From Gentiana macrophylla (Eukaryota > Streptophyta > Magnoliopsida > Gentianales > Gentianaceae): a stretch of DNA of 64,000 nt. The position numbers and the translations under genes were made by a program. Below, piece after piece: positions 23,001 to 34,495 of the stretch (the stretch's first letter is position 1; each line of letters starts with the position of its first letter). The stretch spans positions 114,623-178,622 of the forward strand of contig JAOBSW010000020.1 in the NCBI GenBank assembly GCA_026214975.1. Direction: 5' to 3'. Below the pieces are notes generated by a model. That model worked only from the letters and a program-made list of their open reading frames with translations. It was not told where the DNA came from and searched no databases.

Positions 23001-23558
23001 AAGGGATCGAGACAAGGAAATACAATGAAGGAGAAGTTTCTGAAAGATCAACTTGAAGCCATCCACCAGAAACTTGAAAAACTTGCTGAGGCACCCAAGC
23101 CTACTGTGACTGAGCCTGCTGGAACACCTCAACCTACTGGATTGGATCCTAAGTTTACTGAGAGGAGCAATCTACTAGAGCAAACAATGCAAGAATAGAT
23201 TACTATACTTGATACAAGAACTGAAATTATGGAAGGACAACTGAGTACTCTAGTCACCACACAGGAGAGTGTTCATGGCCTGCTGTCCCGTTTTGTTGAT
23301 GATGTCAATAAGGGGAAGAGAGCCAAACAGCAGTAGCAAAAGAGGCTTCTAGAATTTTTGCAAAGAAAATATGGCAAGATGACACTAATGCATTCAAAGA
23401 ACCTGCACCTGGCAGACTTCCACTCACTGATGATCTTCTTAGAGAATATAAGAAAGTTTACAACAGCCAAAGGAGACCTTATCATGAGAAAGGTTTCCAT
23501 GAGGGACTTAATTCCTTTCTGGGACTTAATTTTTGGGAAACAAGGGTTAAAGCCTTGA
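20089..23558 (+). pseudogene. Element C 3' ORF (Sirevirus extra ORF downstream of RNase H), main part
   Basis: It starts at the ATG at 20089 (CTTATAATGGC) and is read through several stops and frameshifts up to the D insertion; it resumes at 32355. The N-terminal block has INVLEFWKNIVIHEG, then TTTVNGREIEIT, and NLG...KIDMLIIISRSMKFDW. The middle is acidic (DDDEDVDVV..., about 20820-20890). Repeated Pro-Ala/Thr-Glu text follows. A block VAGYFQWKFGFYKRQKP...DFEDWAYGKLRVENLLDL lies at 21800-21935, then an Asp/Ser-rich tract (22010-22060). Near 22820-22910 there is a helical region (VEELSAVRNDITRLRTQLDRK). No hydrophobic membrane segment or signal peptide can be seen, so the env label used for Sirevirus ORFs at this site is not supported here. 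It is homologous to the element A ORF. Most stops are TAG. Confidence 0.75.
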
Positions 23559-25303
23559 TGTTAGGTGTAGTGCCCGAAAGACAATTTGTGTAATTGTTTT
23601 TAATAATGGATGACAGAATTTATCTCATCTTAGTTACTTGCTTTGTACTTGTAAATAATACACTGCCGCAAACCCTAAGTATATCAGTATGTAACCGCTT
23701 AACTCAGTGTATGGCATGCACATGAGGATTGAGTTAGTGGTGATATACTTAAACTGTTAGTCCGTGGTGAACTTAATCAGAGTTTAGGGTCTCTTGATTA
23801 AAACACCAATAATGCGCCTAACACCTTAGGGTGTGATAGTCTTATCCGGACTGCCGGCAGAGGTACCTACGTGGGGCATTTATATATGATGGCATTCATA
23901 TAGGACTTGACCAATTTAATCTGAATTTCTCGGTATAATTCCGTAATCGAGGAATCTTATTAAATCATTAGATGATCATATATGGATCAACCTTAATCCG
24001 AGGTGATCATGCAGTGGTCTTTGTCCTTGTCGGGGTAGTGTTTGATGTGTTAGTTACGGTTCACTTAAATATGTGTTCCAAGCCACTTCTCATTGGCACT
24101 ATCTCCATATGAGTGAGTAGTTCTGATCTTCACAGACATGGAATCCATTCCTTCCTGTGGGAAGTAGAGAGACAGTCCCCTTATTTGTTAGCCCTAAGAA
24201 AGTGATCGATCCCGGGAGTTCACATTTGACTAATTAGCTACTAGTCAGATATGTGTGCTAATTGATCATCAGGGGGTTAATGGTAAATAAGGATAATATA
24301 TTCTCGAAGTCGGGTTCACGGAGACTTCCCACCTCGAGAATGGATGATCTATGGAGGGTTAATCCGTATGTAGTGATTATATCAATGGACGCTTATTTAC
24401 TCTATGGGTTGAGTATAAGTATACATCTATAATTGGTAGAGTTGATTTCGGGTTTATGGTGGCGTAATCCGGAATTAATAATTAATGTACTTATTTCGCT
24501 CGATGAATAATTAATTATTGGAGCTACTTTGGTTATTGGTCCATGGTCCCCGATGTGGCTTCGTAATTATTGAATGATATTCTTGTTATTTGGGCCTCAG
24601 TGATAATTAATTGGCTGGGCTAATTAATTGATATGCATGGATATTATTTAGTTGGGCTAAATAATATAATACACATAAAAGACATTTTATGTGGGCATGA
24701 AACCCTAGTTAGGTGGCGCCATTTCTCCTTGAATTATGACAAGAATTAATTTTTTTGTGATGTGGAAAATAAAAGATATTCTTGTTATATGATTGGTTGG
24801 ATGACTTGTTATTTGATTTCCTATTGTTATTTGATTTCCTATTGGTCAATACATGTCACAATTAGTCATTAAGGAAAATATCTTTTTATTTTGTTTAATT
24901 AATTAATTATTTATTTAATTAATACTTGGAGGCCAATGATGTACTCTCCTATAAAAGGAGAGTTATTCCAAGGAAAATTAACTTGGCAAATTTCGAAATT
25001 CACCACAAATAAAGGGAGAAAATTTGTTCTTTCTTGCCTAGGGTTTTTGGAAGGAGAAAAACTTGGAGTTTTTTCTTGGTGTTGCATATCAAGGAGGTTC
25101 GTGTGTCAAGAAGGGTGTCCATCAACCGCCGTTTGGAGAACACATCGGAAGATCAAGGCTTCTCTTCCCGTTATTGGTAACATGATCTTAAACCCCCTTG
25201 TAGTAGTTTAAGTCCTTTAATTATGTGTTTTGATATATAAATCGTGATCCATCCGCCTGCGCATAGATCTAACTCGTTTAGATCTAAGAACTGGCATCCT
25301 TCA
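23559..25303 (+). repeat. Element D 5' LTR
   Basis: TGTTAGG to CCTTCA. The TATA box TATAAAAG at 24950-24957 sits in a palindrome, CTCC-TATAAAA-GGAG. The reading of about 91 codons after the TATA box also occurs in the other LTR but has no recognisable domain. Confidence 0.93.
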
Positions 25304-26305
25304 TGTGGTATCGAGCCAGGTTCCACGATTTATATAATCATAATCGTAGTTAAACGATTTAAAGGAGTGGAATTGCATGTAGGTGATATTTTACTTATTA
25401 TTATGCATTAATAATTTTTAAATTGCTATGGTTGAAGAGATGGATTGGGGTTGGCACCGTTTTCCCGTTAGATCTATTGTAAACTCATATAAACGATGAA
25501 AATTCGTTCATATGAGTATAGAAAATTATGTAATTTATTTATTATTGCAAGTTTAATTTCGTAAATAGATATGTTTAGTAGCTGTATAGTGTTTTCGTTT
25601 TTCCGTTGTTTGAGCCAAGTTGATGAGAAGAGGCATTGTAATGTAAAAACGCAGGATTCACGTAAACCCACCCGTGACTTCCTCGAATTTCTGGGGATTT
25701 TCGACCGTTGAAACGCAAATCCAACCGGTCGGATCGATGTATATGGAGTTTTGACGTAGCATGAAAATTTCAGATCGATCGGGAATCATCTCGATCCTCG
25801 ATCGGCCTCGGGAAGTCTCGATGCGCCGCTATAAAAGTCGATTCAGCAGCAAGTTGGGCGGCTCATCGAGAAAATTGACAAGTCAAAGCTCCGATCCAAC
25901 CGCCCATATTGAAGCCCGAGGAATGAAGATCAGATCTGGAAAGTTTCGTCCCGATCCAAGTTCGTTTGTTATGCCGATCGTCGAAGATTCTAAACAGCTG
26001 TAGATTAGGGTTTTTAATTTATTTTCGAATAGATTAGTTACGGGGGTGCCAACGGTCCATCTCGGTGTTTATTTTCCGCACTAGTATACATGTGTAGATT
26101 GTATGAGTAGAACCGGAAAATTGCCATGACATGCATCATATCATGAATTCCACTCCATATGCATACATGTAGAAATTAATTCGAAGAATTAGTTAGGCAT
26201 GTATAAAACACACGATTAGTTTTAATTAATTGTTTGATATTAATTAGAAACTAATTAGGATAAAACCGAGGAACACGGGTTTTTCAATCGTCGAGGTTGG
26301 GTGAT

Positions 26306-26391
26306 GGATTCTCGGTGAATCCCACTCACTAAAGCATAAGGAGTAAAATCCGAAACCTCGTGGTTAAGGTGTTGGATTCTCGGTGAATTCC
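26306..26391 (+). repeat. Two copies of a GGATTC-tcggt-GAATCC hairpin in element D
   Basis: Copy 1 is 26306-26322, with outer GTGA/TCAC arms. Copy 2 is 26374-26391 (GAATTCC on the right arm), with outer AAGGTG/CACCTT arms. The loop is identical and the outer arms differ but still pair. Confidence 0.7.
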
Positions 26392-26422
26392 ACCTTACCT
26401 AAGGCGAGATTACGTTTTGTTC

Positions 26423-27727
26423 CGTAGTGTCTACGTGAATGTTTGATGTTTAAGGATTGGATAATCACGGGAAACAGGTTGAAAGTGGTTTAACCACGGT
26501 TGGGTGGTCAATAGTAGCTACGGCTCAATCGACTTCACCCTCCACGTGTGGCGTTTGCATGGGGGTCTAGCAATACTGAGCCATCCGAAGAGCCATTACG
26601 GCTCAACGGAGCTCTCTAGCCTTGACCCGTCCGGCGGCCACACATATGTTCTAACGAATAGGTCGGGTGGGCTAGCCCACATAACCGACAACATTCGGGC
26701 CTATGATTTATTGTTCCTTAATGTAACATCAAGTCCAAAAACGTGATCGAGAAACCCACCACTTTTTCAAAATATTGAGTGGGAGCGGAGAGGCGACGGC
26801 CGACCCCACGCCCTCATCGTTGACACAAGCGACGTGAGAGAATGGTGACGCCTCGTGCCGGCTTTGATTTCGGCCCCCTAAGGAAGGCCTTCACCGCTAT
26901 CAAAATTCAAGGCTTGGTCTCCGAAAGGATAAGATTTTGGGTACTCGCTGAGTCACTGACCGACCCTAAGGCGGCACACTCGGGATCTATCTAAAGATCT
27001 GAAACAGTAGGTCACACTCATAAATGGTATTTTGGTAATACCTTGGCTGAAAAAGGAAAGGTGATTGACGATCACAAATGGGATGTTCGATTCTCAATCT
27101 GATCTTCAATATTAATCAAAACCTCTTTGACCTACCCTAAGGCGGCACTGAGGCATTAGATTAAATCCTTGGAACGGTAGGATAGACTATAAGTACTTAG
27201 TTTATGTTCCTAAAATTTATTAGTAGTGTATGATTTGGATTTATTCTGTCAATTTTATTTACAACTGTTATATATATCTCTCTAAGGTGCTAGACTGCTA
27301 GTGTAAAATTGACTAGTAATGACTTCGTTAAAAAGTGGTTAGTAACTAGAACGTTGTACCTATTAATCTCACATGCGATTAATTTTTCGGAAGAGATATT
27401 TCTCTTCAGCCTTCAAGACTTAAGTGACGTAAACAAGTATGTCATCATTGTCACTGCTTTTGAACGAGAGACAACCATAGTTAGTTTGAAAGATGAATGG
27501 GACGATAAAATTCTTCTAGTGAATTTTAATTGTGTAGTGTCTACACGAGAAATTTTCTAATAGAAAAATTGGAGAATCATCAATTAAAGTGTCGCTAGTT
27601 AGACGGTATTTGGAACCGATAAACTAGTGGGAGCTTTTATCTTATGTTTTTCTGATTTATTAGAAAATAAGTCCCACAGGGTAACGCTTTCATTAGACAT
27701 CCCACAGTTCACGAGTAGTGTCTACTC
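26423..27727 (+). repeat. Three dispersed hairpins with loop TGT and covarying stems in element D
   Basis: CGTAG-TGT-CTACG at 26423-26435, GTGTAG-TGT-CTACAC at 27532-27546 and GAGTAG-TGT-CTACTC at 27713-27727. The inner four pairs and the loop are constant; the outer pairs change on both arms. Confidence 0.8.
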
Positions 27728-30644
27728 AAACGAAGCTCGCTAGTTCAAGACTATTTCCTTTTAAGGAAAGTTGAGAATGGGAAAGAATGTCTATAAGTGT
27801 TAATCATCTTAACTAAAGTTTTGAGGCTAAACCGAAAAATTAATTACAGAATGTATAGGATAAGGAAAGTGATTTGGATCACTTAACCAATGAATCTTAG
27901 CGACTTTCTTAAACCGAGTAACTTGACGGTAGCTTAGTTATTTGGAAGAACAAGTAAGTTTGTGCATTAACAATTAATAAAGTAGACAACGGGCAGTTAT
28001 TTCAGCTATAATAGTGGGAGTGATATAAGGAAATGAATTTCGGATTGTGTCCTTGAATATCACAGAAAAATTTATTTTTCTGTTTACAGATTCGTTTAAA
28101 CAAATGGATTCACTTTCATCTCGATACTACAGTTGCCTTAAACAAAGTGAAGATGACATTTGTAGTACGAATCTGTGACTCAGACTTTTGTTTGATAAAG
28201 ACAGAACCACTAAGAAAAGCTGAATAGGTATGTGTAACACATCTAAAACTATCAAAGGTAAAAGGTATCCGTATTAAGATAAACGACCCTTCAATATCTA
28301 TTAATTAGTGCATATATCCAAGAGATAAGACTCGACGATCGGCTAAGGGTGATTCTATCTCCAGCCTAGAACACTATCTCAAAGGAACAATGACTAAGTT
28401 TCCTTTCAATTGGGAGAGGGTAATAGATTTGAAGAGGTAACATAGCTTGTTCAAAGTGACCTTCGGGGTCTAGTGAGAGATACAAGCTAGTGGGAGTTTT
28501 TGAGTGGTGACATTTTGTCTGATAACTACTCGAAACGCGATTTAGTTTATCAAAAGAATACGAGGAGGAGTCTCTGATTTTAGCAGAGAATAGATTATTC
28601 CATGCTCATAAATAGGCTATAGCATAGTCTTGGGACTGATGCTCAGCCTGCCTCCTAGTGGAATGTTTCTCACTGAGGAAGAAACCATAGACTTGTCCTA
28701 TATAGTTATTGATGTACTTCAATACACTGCTAAACTCGATTAAGATAATTGGTTGCAAAATAACGGTTAACATTATTATGTAAACCGAGAAGTCTACCTA
28801 GATGATGCTAGTGAATTTATGGATAAGGAGTGAATTCGGTTCACACCACTTCCGTAAATGTAGGCATTTAGCATTTAATGCTTGAAGGTAGGATGGAGAT
28901 TTTATGATACGTCAGATTTTGACTATGCGTGAAATGCCTTAATGAGACGAGTGAAGGTTGGTTGTAAGATTCTTGAGATCGTAAAGTGACGGTTGGATTG
29001 TCACAATTTCTTCCGATAGAATCTATAAGTAATGACCTTAGACCTTGGAGTACGGTTACCTAATGGTAGTTACTATCTGATTTAATCAGACCACGTCCAA
29101 CATAAGTTGTTGGTGAGTACACTGATAAATACTACTAGATCAGAATATCTATCCACCCAAGACACAGTGGGAGTATGGTTTAACCATTGACTCATTGTGG
29201 TTTTGTGGACTTTACAGTCTGTTGGGGTGATTGATAACCTATGGCTCTTGGTGGGCTGTATAGGACTCTGATCATAGAGGTTGGTTCGAAAACCTTATCC
29301 CTGTGAATGGAGTTTTGGTACTCCAGTTCTGTTCAACCTCTTGTAGAACCACCTGAGTGTCTCAGGCCCAGTGGGAGTAATTGGATCTACGCCGAAAAGA
29401 GTCGAATGAATAGGAGAGTTTAAATTTTCAGTGCAAAGCTTAGTGGTATAGGGGTGATTCCCTGACAAGTAGAGAGTTAACTGGACCTTGAACTCTCTCA
29501 CCACTCTCGGCCTTGCAAGATTTCGTTAGAAAGCGGAAAATATGGGTGATTCCCTGAGACTTTCTTTCCGTAAAACGGAGTCTGGATTCATTCGGAACAG
29601 AAGGGTCTTGGTTAGAACAAATGGCAGGTTTACAACCGGGACTTATGTCCTTTGTGGATGTAAGAGAACCTCTCGGTCATTAAAAGTCGCATGTTTTAAA
29701 ATATGTGGACTTGACCAGGATATTGATAAGTCTTTTGTAGACTGGGTATCAATATTGGTAAAATAGTAGTATTAGTGTTCATGAATGATAACACTGAAAT
29801 ATTTGGAAACAACATGTGTGTGCTATCTGAAGTTGGAAACTGACACGCTTAGATTCTCTGGATGAGAGAATTGGACTATATTCTAAGAATCTGATTCGGT
29901 CAAATTCACGAGAATGAGTCATTGGCTATCCCATTGATCTTATTGAATAAGATGATTATGCATATATGGTTGCAAAGATTCATCGAGAGTTGTCCTACCT
30001 ACCTACCTCTCGTGAATGATTCTCCAAATCTTCGGATAAAGAGAAAATGGGATGTAGTCTCTCGGGATAAGGGCAAGTCACTTAACACGATTCAATTGCA
30101 ATCAAATCTCGGATTCGAGCATTGAATAGCGGTTTAGTACGTCCCTCAAGTATCTTTAGAGAACGAGGAATCATATGCTTGTATATTCAGGTGCAAACTT
30201 GAATATGGTTGACTACACTGATTCTCGACTTGTAGTCGATTAAGGATGATCATTAAGTTAATCTCGGCTCGGTGTTTACTCATAGTGCTTAGAATTTCCT
30301 TTTTTGGTCCGGAAGTAATTCCAGTGTCCGATAAGCCGATATCACTTCATCGTGAAAACAAGTGAAGAGATAGCATGAAGGATCTTCTCGGTCATAAAGA
30401 GTCAAAAGCATATTGAGAGATAGTAGTATCACTGATTGGAAGGACCGGCTACGTTTCAATCCTAAAGATCGTCTCGAGTCGACAACCTAACTAATCAGTG
30501 TACCAAGTCGAGTGCTTGGAGGGTACAGCATTGATGGATATGTCTCATATGCTTTTAGAGCAAGTAGGAGAGTGTTGTGAATAAGATGAGAACGGGTTTG
30601 ATCTAAAAACAATCGTTGTTTGTCATTTCGTGCAAGTGGGAGAT

Positions 30645-32354
30645 TGTTAGGTGTAGTGCCCGAAAGACAATTTGTGTAATTGTTTTTAATAATGGATGAC
30701 AGAATTTATCTCATCTTAGTTACTTGCTTTGTGCTTGTAAATAATACACTGCTGCAAACCCTAAGTATATCAGTATGTAACCGCTTAACTCAGTGTATGG
30801 CATGCACGTGAGGATTGAGTTAGTGGTGATATACTTAAACTGTTAGTCCGTGGTGAACTTAATTAGAGTTTAGGGTCTCTTGATTAAACCACCAATAATG
30901 CGCCCTAACACCTTAGGGTGTGATAGTCTTATCTGGATTTGCCGTAGAGAGGTACCTACGTGGGGCATTTATATATGATGGCATTCATATAGGACTAGAC
31001 CGATTTAATCTGAATTTCTCGGTATAATTCCGTAAACGAGGAATCTTATTAAATCATTAGATGATCATATATGGATCAACCTTAATCCTGAGGTGATCAC
31101 AGGGTGGTGCTTGTCCCGGGTAGTGTTTGATGTGTTAGTTACGGTTCACTTAAATATGTGTTCCAAGCCACTTCTCATTGGCACTATCTCCGGATGAGTG
31201 AGTAGTTCTCGATCTTCACAGTAAATGGAATCCATTCCTTCCTGCGGGAAGTAGAGAGACGATCCCTTATTTGTTAGCCCTAAGAAAGTGATCGATCCCG
31301 GAGTTCACATTTGACTAATTAGCTACTAGTCGATATGTGTGCTAATTGATCATCGAGGGGTTAATGGTAAATAAGGATAATATATTTCGAGTCGGGTTCA
31401 CGGAGACTTCCACACTGTAATGGATGATCTATGGAGGGTTAATCCATATGTAGTGATTATATCAATGGACGCTTATTTACTCTATGGGTTGAGTATAAGT
31501 ATACATCTATAATTGGTAGAGTTCAGTTTCGGGTTTATGGTGGCGTAATCCCGGAATTAATAATTAATGTACTTATTCTGTTCGATGAATAATTAATTAT
31601 TAGAGCTACTTGGTTATAGGTCCATGGTCCCCGATGTGGCTTCGTAATTCGTAATGATATTCTTGTTATTTGGGCCTCATTGATGATAATTAATTGGTCG
31701 GCTAATTAATTGATATGCATGGATATTATTTAGTTGGGCTAAATAATATAATACACATAAAAGACATTTTATGTGGGCTTGAAACCCTAGTTAGGTGGCT
31801 CCATTTCTCCTTGAATTATGACAAGAATTAATTTTTTTGTGATGTGGAAAATAAAAGATATTCTTGTTATATGATTGGTTGGATGACTTGTTAGTTGATT
31901 TCCTATTGGTCAATACATGTCACAATTAGTCATTAAGGAAAATATCTTTTTATTTTATTTAATTAATTAATTAATACTTGGAGGCCAAGGATGTACTCTC
32001 CAATAAAAGGAGAGTTATTCCAAGGGAAATTAACATGGCAAATTTCGAAATTCACCACAAATAAATGGAGAAAATTTGTTCTTTCTTGCCTAGGGTTTTT
32101 GGAAGGAGAAAAACTTGGAGTTTTTTCTTGGTGTTGCATATCAAGGAGGTTCGTGTATCAAGAAGGGTGTCCACCAACCGCCGTTTGGAGAACACATCGG
32201 GAGATCAAGGCTTCTCTTCCCGTTATTGGTAACATGATCTTAAACCCCCTTGTAGTAGTTTAAGTCCTTTAATTATGTGTTTTGATATACAAATCGTGAT
32301 CCATCTGCTGCGCATAGATCTAACTCGTTTAGATCTAAGAACCTGCATCCTTCA
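30645..32354 (+). repeat. Element D 3' LTR
   Basis: Starts after the purine tract AGTGGGAGATTG (30635-30644) and ends CCTTCA before the TSD. It is close to the 5' LTR. The TATA box here reads AATAAAAG (one T lost). Confidence 0.93.
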
Positions 32355-32646
32355 CTTGAGAGCTACACATAGAGGTGGAAGAGGTGGTAGAGGTGAAAGG
32401 GGATTACCTACCACCAATGCAAAGGAGTCACGGAATGAATTCAAAGAAGTATACATCCGTTTAGGCTTTTGAGTACATCAAATCAATCTTACTCTACGTG
32501 AAGCATGGAAATGGTGGAAAGAAGTGAATCCTCACATTGATTTCTCTCTTATTGAAAATGAATGGATGAGAGAAATGATTAAAAAGATAAGATCCTATCT
32601 AGAGCAAGTAGAGAAGGCAAGAGAAGAAAGAGAAAGAAGACACTAG
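32355..32646 (+). pseudogene. Element C 3' ORF, C-terminal part after the D insertion
   Basis: After the duplicated CTTGA the reading resumes with a Gly/Arg segment (RGGRGGRGERG), then a stop, then REAWKWWKEVNPHIDFSLIE and a Glu/Arg-rich helical end (EQVEKAREERERRH) to a stop at 32644-32646. Its position just before the PPT matches the C-terminus of the element A ORF. Confidence 0.65.
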
Positions 32647-32795
32647 ATCAGCATACCTTATCTGCTTTATACTTTTGCTGATTCTAAATTGTAATACTTT
32701 TGAACAAATGATTATAATGAGAGATGACTAAGTTTGTTATGTTCTCATTTTTAATGTTTTTGATTTGCTGTAAGAAGGGTATTGGCATCATCACC

Positions 32796-32809
32796 AAAAA
32801 GGGGGAAAA
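32796..32809 (+). other. Polypurine tract of element C
   Basis: aaaaagggggaaaa after ggcatcatcacc, directly before the 3' LTR; Sirevirus-like text. Confidence 0.85.
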
Positions 32810-34495
32810 TGTTGGACTTATTTTTATGTTTTAGTGATGAGTTCCAAACTAGCTGTTATAGAGCAAAGGCAAAAAGATGTCTAGATCAAATGTATAGGTT
32901 TATTAGAGTTTGATCTTGTAAAGGTTTGATCAAACAAGCACTGTAAATGGTCGGCTGACTAATATCAGCAGACCTGTCTATATCAGTAGGGTACCTAGGT
33001 CAGTAGACTAGTTACGAACCAGCTGAACACTGAAGGATGAGGGCTCAAACACAGTTATTGAAGGCTAAGGGATCAAACATAGTATTTAAAGTCAAGGATA
33101 TGGAATCAGAATTTAGGGAAGTCTGTGATGACCTAAACTGATCACATATACCTTGTGTACAAGGTCTAAGTTCCACAAGTTAAGTGATGATTGGAACTTA
33201 GTTATGATTAAATGGTTTAATCTAACTTCTCAAATAAAAGTTAGATAAAAGAAGTCAGCTGCATTGTTTCATAAACACATCAAGATATGGATCAGCTGAC
33301 TGATATGTATTTAATCAGACTTATGGTCACAGGAACCTGCTGATACATATACTTCGAATTATTCAAAGGTTACATTGGAAGATTACAAAGAAAGGGACAG
33401 CTAACAACCTCTAATTTTATCAAACAAATCAATGGTTAAGATTAAAGGGACGTTGGGATGATTCAGCTTTTATCAAATTGCTACAAGTCAAAGGGTGGGC
33501 AGATCAGATATCATTGTAAAAAGGAATCGACAGTTGTCACCCTAGAACAAATAAAAACAAGTCAAATGGGACAAATCTGAAACGGCTATGTTTGAATTTC
33601 AAACATAAGTCACAAGGACTCCTACCTATAAATAGGGGACTCCCAATTCGGATACATGTGATGAAATTTAAGGATCCGTCTTGAGCTATCAGAATTAAAT
33701 CGATCAAACACCCTGCTGACCCTACTGAGCATAAGGCTACTGATCCAGGACAACTCTTCTAGTGTAATCTGCAGTCAAGCTACACCAAGTTTACACACTT
33801 TAAGACATCAAGCTGCTGATCATATCATCCTGATCAAGCTGCTGAAAGATGAATCACTTACTTGATTTAAACATTCTTTTACAAGGAATTTACTGAAGAC
33901 AGTGAAGCACCATTGTGTGTCAAGAACTGTTGTTTGTGGTGGAGTTGGTGAAGAGGCAATGCTACCCTTCAAGGACCAGTGAAAGACTTTGGAGCTACAA
34001 TCGTACCTGTTCCAAGTGTTCAGTTTGTGAAGCCATAGTTATTGGTGAAGGACAAGCAACTTAGGGATAATTGTAACAGCTACCTCAAGAATCTATAGTG
34101 AATTACCTCCAACATCACAGAGAAGAGTGGACTCCATTGTGATTACACTACCGGAACCACTATAAAATCTCGCCTACTTACTTTTGCATTTATATTCTGC
34201 ACTTAGGATATTTAGCACATCAATCTACTGAATCTAGCAACTGAATCACACACATACACTACTGAGTATCTAAAACTTGGTATCATATTTAACAACAAGT
34301 GATAAGGCTTAATTTTTTACAAATTCCGCTGCACAAATTCATTAAACTTAACAGTCAACAGACTATTGAGTATCGCCAGACTATCGACTCGGCCAAAGCA
34401 GGTCGGTTCTTGAGTTTGTTAACTCCAAAGAGTTTTAAGTGTTAAGTTTATTCACCCCCCCTAAACTTAACCAAAGCCTTTTCAAGGGACCAACA
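32810..34495 (+). repeat. Element C 3' LTR
   Basis: TGTTGG to CCAACA, 1686 bp. It is closely similar to 12293-13977, with scattered substitutions and small indels. Confidence 0.95.

Larger units (their letters stand above)
25304..30644 (+). other. Element D internal region, noncoding, rich in hairpins and repeated words
   Basis: It contains the PBS at 25306-25320, seven copies of AGTGGGAG, three hairpins with loop TGT and a duplicated GGATTC-tcggt-GAATCC hairpin. The phrase ccctaaggcggcac is duplicated at about 26973 and 27135. Otherwise no gene is seen. Confidence 0.75.
23559..32354 (+). mobile_element. Element D: Copia-type LTR element with no visible coding capacity, intact ends
   Basis: The LTRs are 1745 and 1710 bp (TGTTAGGTG...CATCCTTCA), with a perfect TSD CTTGA (23554-23558 and 32355-32359). 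The PBS TGGTATCGAGCCAGG lies 2 bases after the 5' LTR, and the purine tract AGTGGGAGATTG directly before the 3' LTR. The internal 5341 bp have no reading longer than about 85 codons and no Copia domain could be found on either strand. This fits a non-autonomous (LARD-like) element that needs enzymes from a relative. It interrupts the element C 3' ORF and is the youngest member of this nest. Confidence 0.9.
12293..34495 (+). mobile_element. Element C: Sirevirus-type Copia retrotransposon, plus strand, interrupted by D
   Basis: Its two LTRs are of equal length (1685 and 1686 bp, TGTTGG...CCAACA). A PBS resembling the initiator-tRNA-Met complement follows the 5' LTR, and GGCATCATCA-AAAAGGGGG precedes the 3' LTR. 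The flanks TTTAC (12288-12292) and TTTAT (34496-34500) are a near-perfect TSD. Domain order is gag, protease, integrase, RT, RNase H (Copia), followed by a long extra ORF. The purine-tract text and the extra 3' ORF fit the Sirevirus lineage. It is inserted in the LTR of element A and carries element D. Stops, frameshifts and catalytic substitutions make it inactive. Confidence 0.92.

Noticed and set aside
20089..23558. Envelope glycoprotein
   Set aside because: No signal peptide, membrane segment or Cys pattern is visible; the sequence is acidic, Lys-rich and coiled-coil-like.
24936..25211. 91-codon ORF in the D LTR, repeated at 31991-32263
   Set aside because: It lies just after the LTR TATA box and is shared only because the LTRs are copies. 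No domain was recognised and no selection can be inferred.
27309..27560. 83-codon ORF in D as a gag relic
   Set aside because: No gag motif, and the reading spans one of the conserved hairpins.
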